From contig JAWSUT010000018.1 in the NCBI GenBank assembly GCA_033549345.1, positions 1 through 62,126 of the forward strand: DNA of 62,126 nucleotides, read 5' to 3'. The translations under genes and the position numbers were made by a program. The notes under the pieces are model-generated. The model made no database searches. It was not told the origin of the DNA and saw only the letters and a list, made by a program, of their open reading frames with translations. This document shows, in pieces, positions 61,041 through 62,126 of the stretch. Every line of letters begins with the position of its first letter. Positions within the stretch are counted from its first letter, which is position 1. Source of the DNA: JAWSUT01 sp033549345 (GTDB lineage Bacteria > Bacillota > Dethiobacteria > Dethiobacterales > Dethiobacteraceae).

Positions 61041-61418
61041 ATGAACGAAAACGAGACTGCTTTCGGTAAATTCATAGAAGAAAGACGCAAGGCTCTGGGA
61101 TTAACACTTAGGGGATTTGCGGCTGAACTGGATATTGCACCCGCTTATATGAGCGATATTGAAAAAGGGCGTCGCTATCCCCCTGACAAGAAACTGGATG
61201 AAATCGCCCAAATCCTGAAACTGCAGGAGGAGGAAAAAGCCCATATGCTGGATTTGGCAGCACTGACCAAAACAAAGACCGTGTCCTCCGACCTTCCTGA
61301 ATACATCATGGAGAAGGACTTAGCGCGAGTTGCCCTCCGTAGGGCGAAATCGGGAAATCTTTCGGACGAGGGCTGGCGGGAGGTCATCGAGCTTATTAAC
61401 AAAAAAATTGGCGAGTGA
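61041..61418 (+). CDS. Xre family repressor (cI-like HTH)
   Basis: A 125-residue DNA-binding protein. The HTH is at about residues 8-62 (FGKFIEERRKALGLTLRGFAAELDIAPAYMSDIEKGRRYPP). ATG at 61041 is preceded by GAAAGGAGAG; a start six codons earlier overlaps that site. Downstream it overlaps or abuts the ImmA-type protease gene. In ICE/phage systems, such proteases cleave the partner repressor on DNA damage; that function here is inferred. Confidence 0.88.
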   Translation: MNENETAFGKFIEERRKALGLTLRGFAAELDIAPAYMSDIEKGRRYPPDKKLDEIAQILKLQEEEKAHMLDLAALTKTKTVSSDLPEYIMEKDLARVALRRAKSGNLSDEGWREVIELINKKIGE

Positions 61419-61453
61419 CCGCCGACGACAATTCCATGATTGGAGGGAACAGC

Positions 61454-62056
61454 TTGTATCACAACTACTCCCCAGAACGGCTTGAGAAAAAAGCTGAGGA
61501 GATTCTCAAAGTATATAAGCAGGGGGAACTACTTGTTACACCGCAGGCGATGGATGTAGACCACTTTGCGGAATTTCACTTGGACGCGAAGATTGACTTC
61601 GCCAACCTATCTCAAGACAAAAAGACCCTAGGATGTACATGCTTCAACAATGGAGTGTTGATGGTCTGGAATGACGACCGAACAAAACAATACCCGCTTG
61701 AGGTTGAAAAGGGTTATATATTTGTTGATAAAGAGATTCTTTGTAGTGAAGTTGAGGGTAGAGTCCGCTTTACTATCATCCACGAGTGCGCCCACCTGAT
61801 TCTTCATCGCCGTTTTTACTACCAGAAGCCAGGGAATGTAATACCGAAAATTCAATGCGCCGTTTATCAAATTGAAGATGGTGCACGGAGATTGCCTATG
61901 ACAGATGAGGAAGTGCGTGAATGGCAGGCGAATCGGCTGGCTGCTGCATTAATTATGCCTGCCAAGACAGTGAGGATGCTGATGGCTGAACGTTTGGGAG
62001 TAGCGGTTGACGCTCTCTCTCCTGTGTACCTGTCTGATTCCTGCATCAGGTGTTGA
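61454..62056 (+). CDS. ImmA/IrrE family metallopeptidase
   Basis: A 200-residue predicted zinc protease. TIIHECAHLILH holds the HExxH motif near residues 110-114. The later EWQANRLAAALIMP segment is typical. TTG at 61454 has GGAGGG seven bases before it, so I prefer it to an upstream GTG at 61415. The C-terminus ends SPVYLSDSCIRC, which does not look like family members and may be a truncation or frameshift. It follows xre by 35 bases. Confidence 0.85.
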   Translation: MYHNYSPERLEKKAEEILKVYKQGELLVTPQAMDVDHFAEFHLDAKIDFANLSQDKKTLGCTCFNNGVLMVWNDDRTKQYPLEVEKGYIFVDKEILCSEVEGRVRFTIIHECAHLILHRRFYYQKPGNVIPKIQCAVYQIEDGARRLPMTDEEVREWQANRLAAALIMPAKTVRMLMAERLGVAVDALSPVYLSDSCIRC

Positions 62057-62126
62057 ATCCAGCTTGATGTGTCAGCCAATCTAACCTATAATCCAAGTAT
62101 ATTTGTCGGAAATGACGCCTAATAAG

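Noticed and set aside
1..62126. CRISPR arrays, rRNA genes, prophage structural genes
   Set aside because: No regular 25-40 base repeats with spacers, no rRNA sequence and no phage structural ORFs were recognised.

Overview
The window is the replication-origin region of a chromosome from an anaerobic, endospore-forming Firmicute. That placement is an inference from several things seen together: the rpmH-dnaA-dnaN-recF-gyrB-gyrA order, a Soj/Spo0J/Noc set, a YyaC-type spore protease, a GerMN-domain lipoprotein, and T-box leaders. Strong AGGAGG ribosome-binding sites and TTG/GTG starts fit the same group. Composition looks moderate (close to half GC by eye). A Dethiobacter-like clostridial relative is plausible, but I cannot confirm a genus.

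Layout, left to right. Positions 1-1198 hold a lone SIR2-like protein facing the fork. Positions 1244-16002 are almost entirely leftward (co-oriented with replication from oriC): DUF951, MscS channel, adk, CvpA-like, UPF0180, lipid kinase, DUF4446, DUF554, two perfect parS sites, parB, parA, noc, rsmG, mnmG, mnmE, jag, yidC, yidD, rnpA, rpmH. The only rightward gene there is yyaC, preceded by a perfect Noc-binding palindrome. oriC is bipartite, with DnaA boxes on both sides of dnaA (about 16249-16390 and 17792-17954) and an AT-rich stretch before dnaN. To the right run dnaN, recF, a DciA-like gene, remB-like, gyrB, gyrA, a flavoprotein, a biotin-less carboxyltransferase subunit and a glutaredoxin. 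A T-box-controlled branched-chain amino-acid operon (ilvE-D-B-N-C-leuC-D) follows, then an EF-G paralogue, ddl, two exported unknowns, pdxST, and an operon of uracil-DNA glycosylase, two-component system and GerMN lipoprotein. Next are argS, a cation/proton antiporter under what looks like a fluoride riboswitch, a GDT1-family exporter, T-box serS and two serine tRNAs.

From about 53,900 to the right edge lies an accessory island placed just after the tRNA-Ser genes. A 350-base AT-rich, repeat-bearing gap leads into a type I restriction-modification operon (small Phd/YefM-like ORF, hsdM, hsdS, hsdR). A separate promoter and operator then drive an Xre repressor and an ImmA/IrrE metallopeptidase.

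How the parts work together: ParB loads at the two parS sites next to its own gene, Noc has its own site about 3.3 kb further left, and DnaA/DnaN/gyrase genes surround the origin. Several leaders sense small ligands or tRNAs (branched-chain tRNA, tRNA-Ser, fluoride). The most unusual points are the antitoxin-like ORF that opens the restriction operon with palindromes around its promoter, the fluoride-riboswitch/antiporter unit, the Noc site, and a fumarate-reductase-like flavoprotein lacking the family's substrate-site motif.
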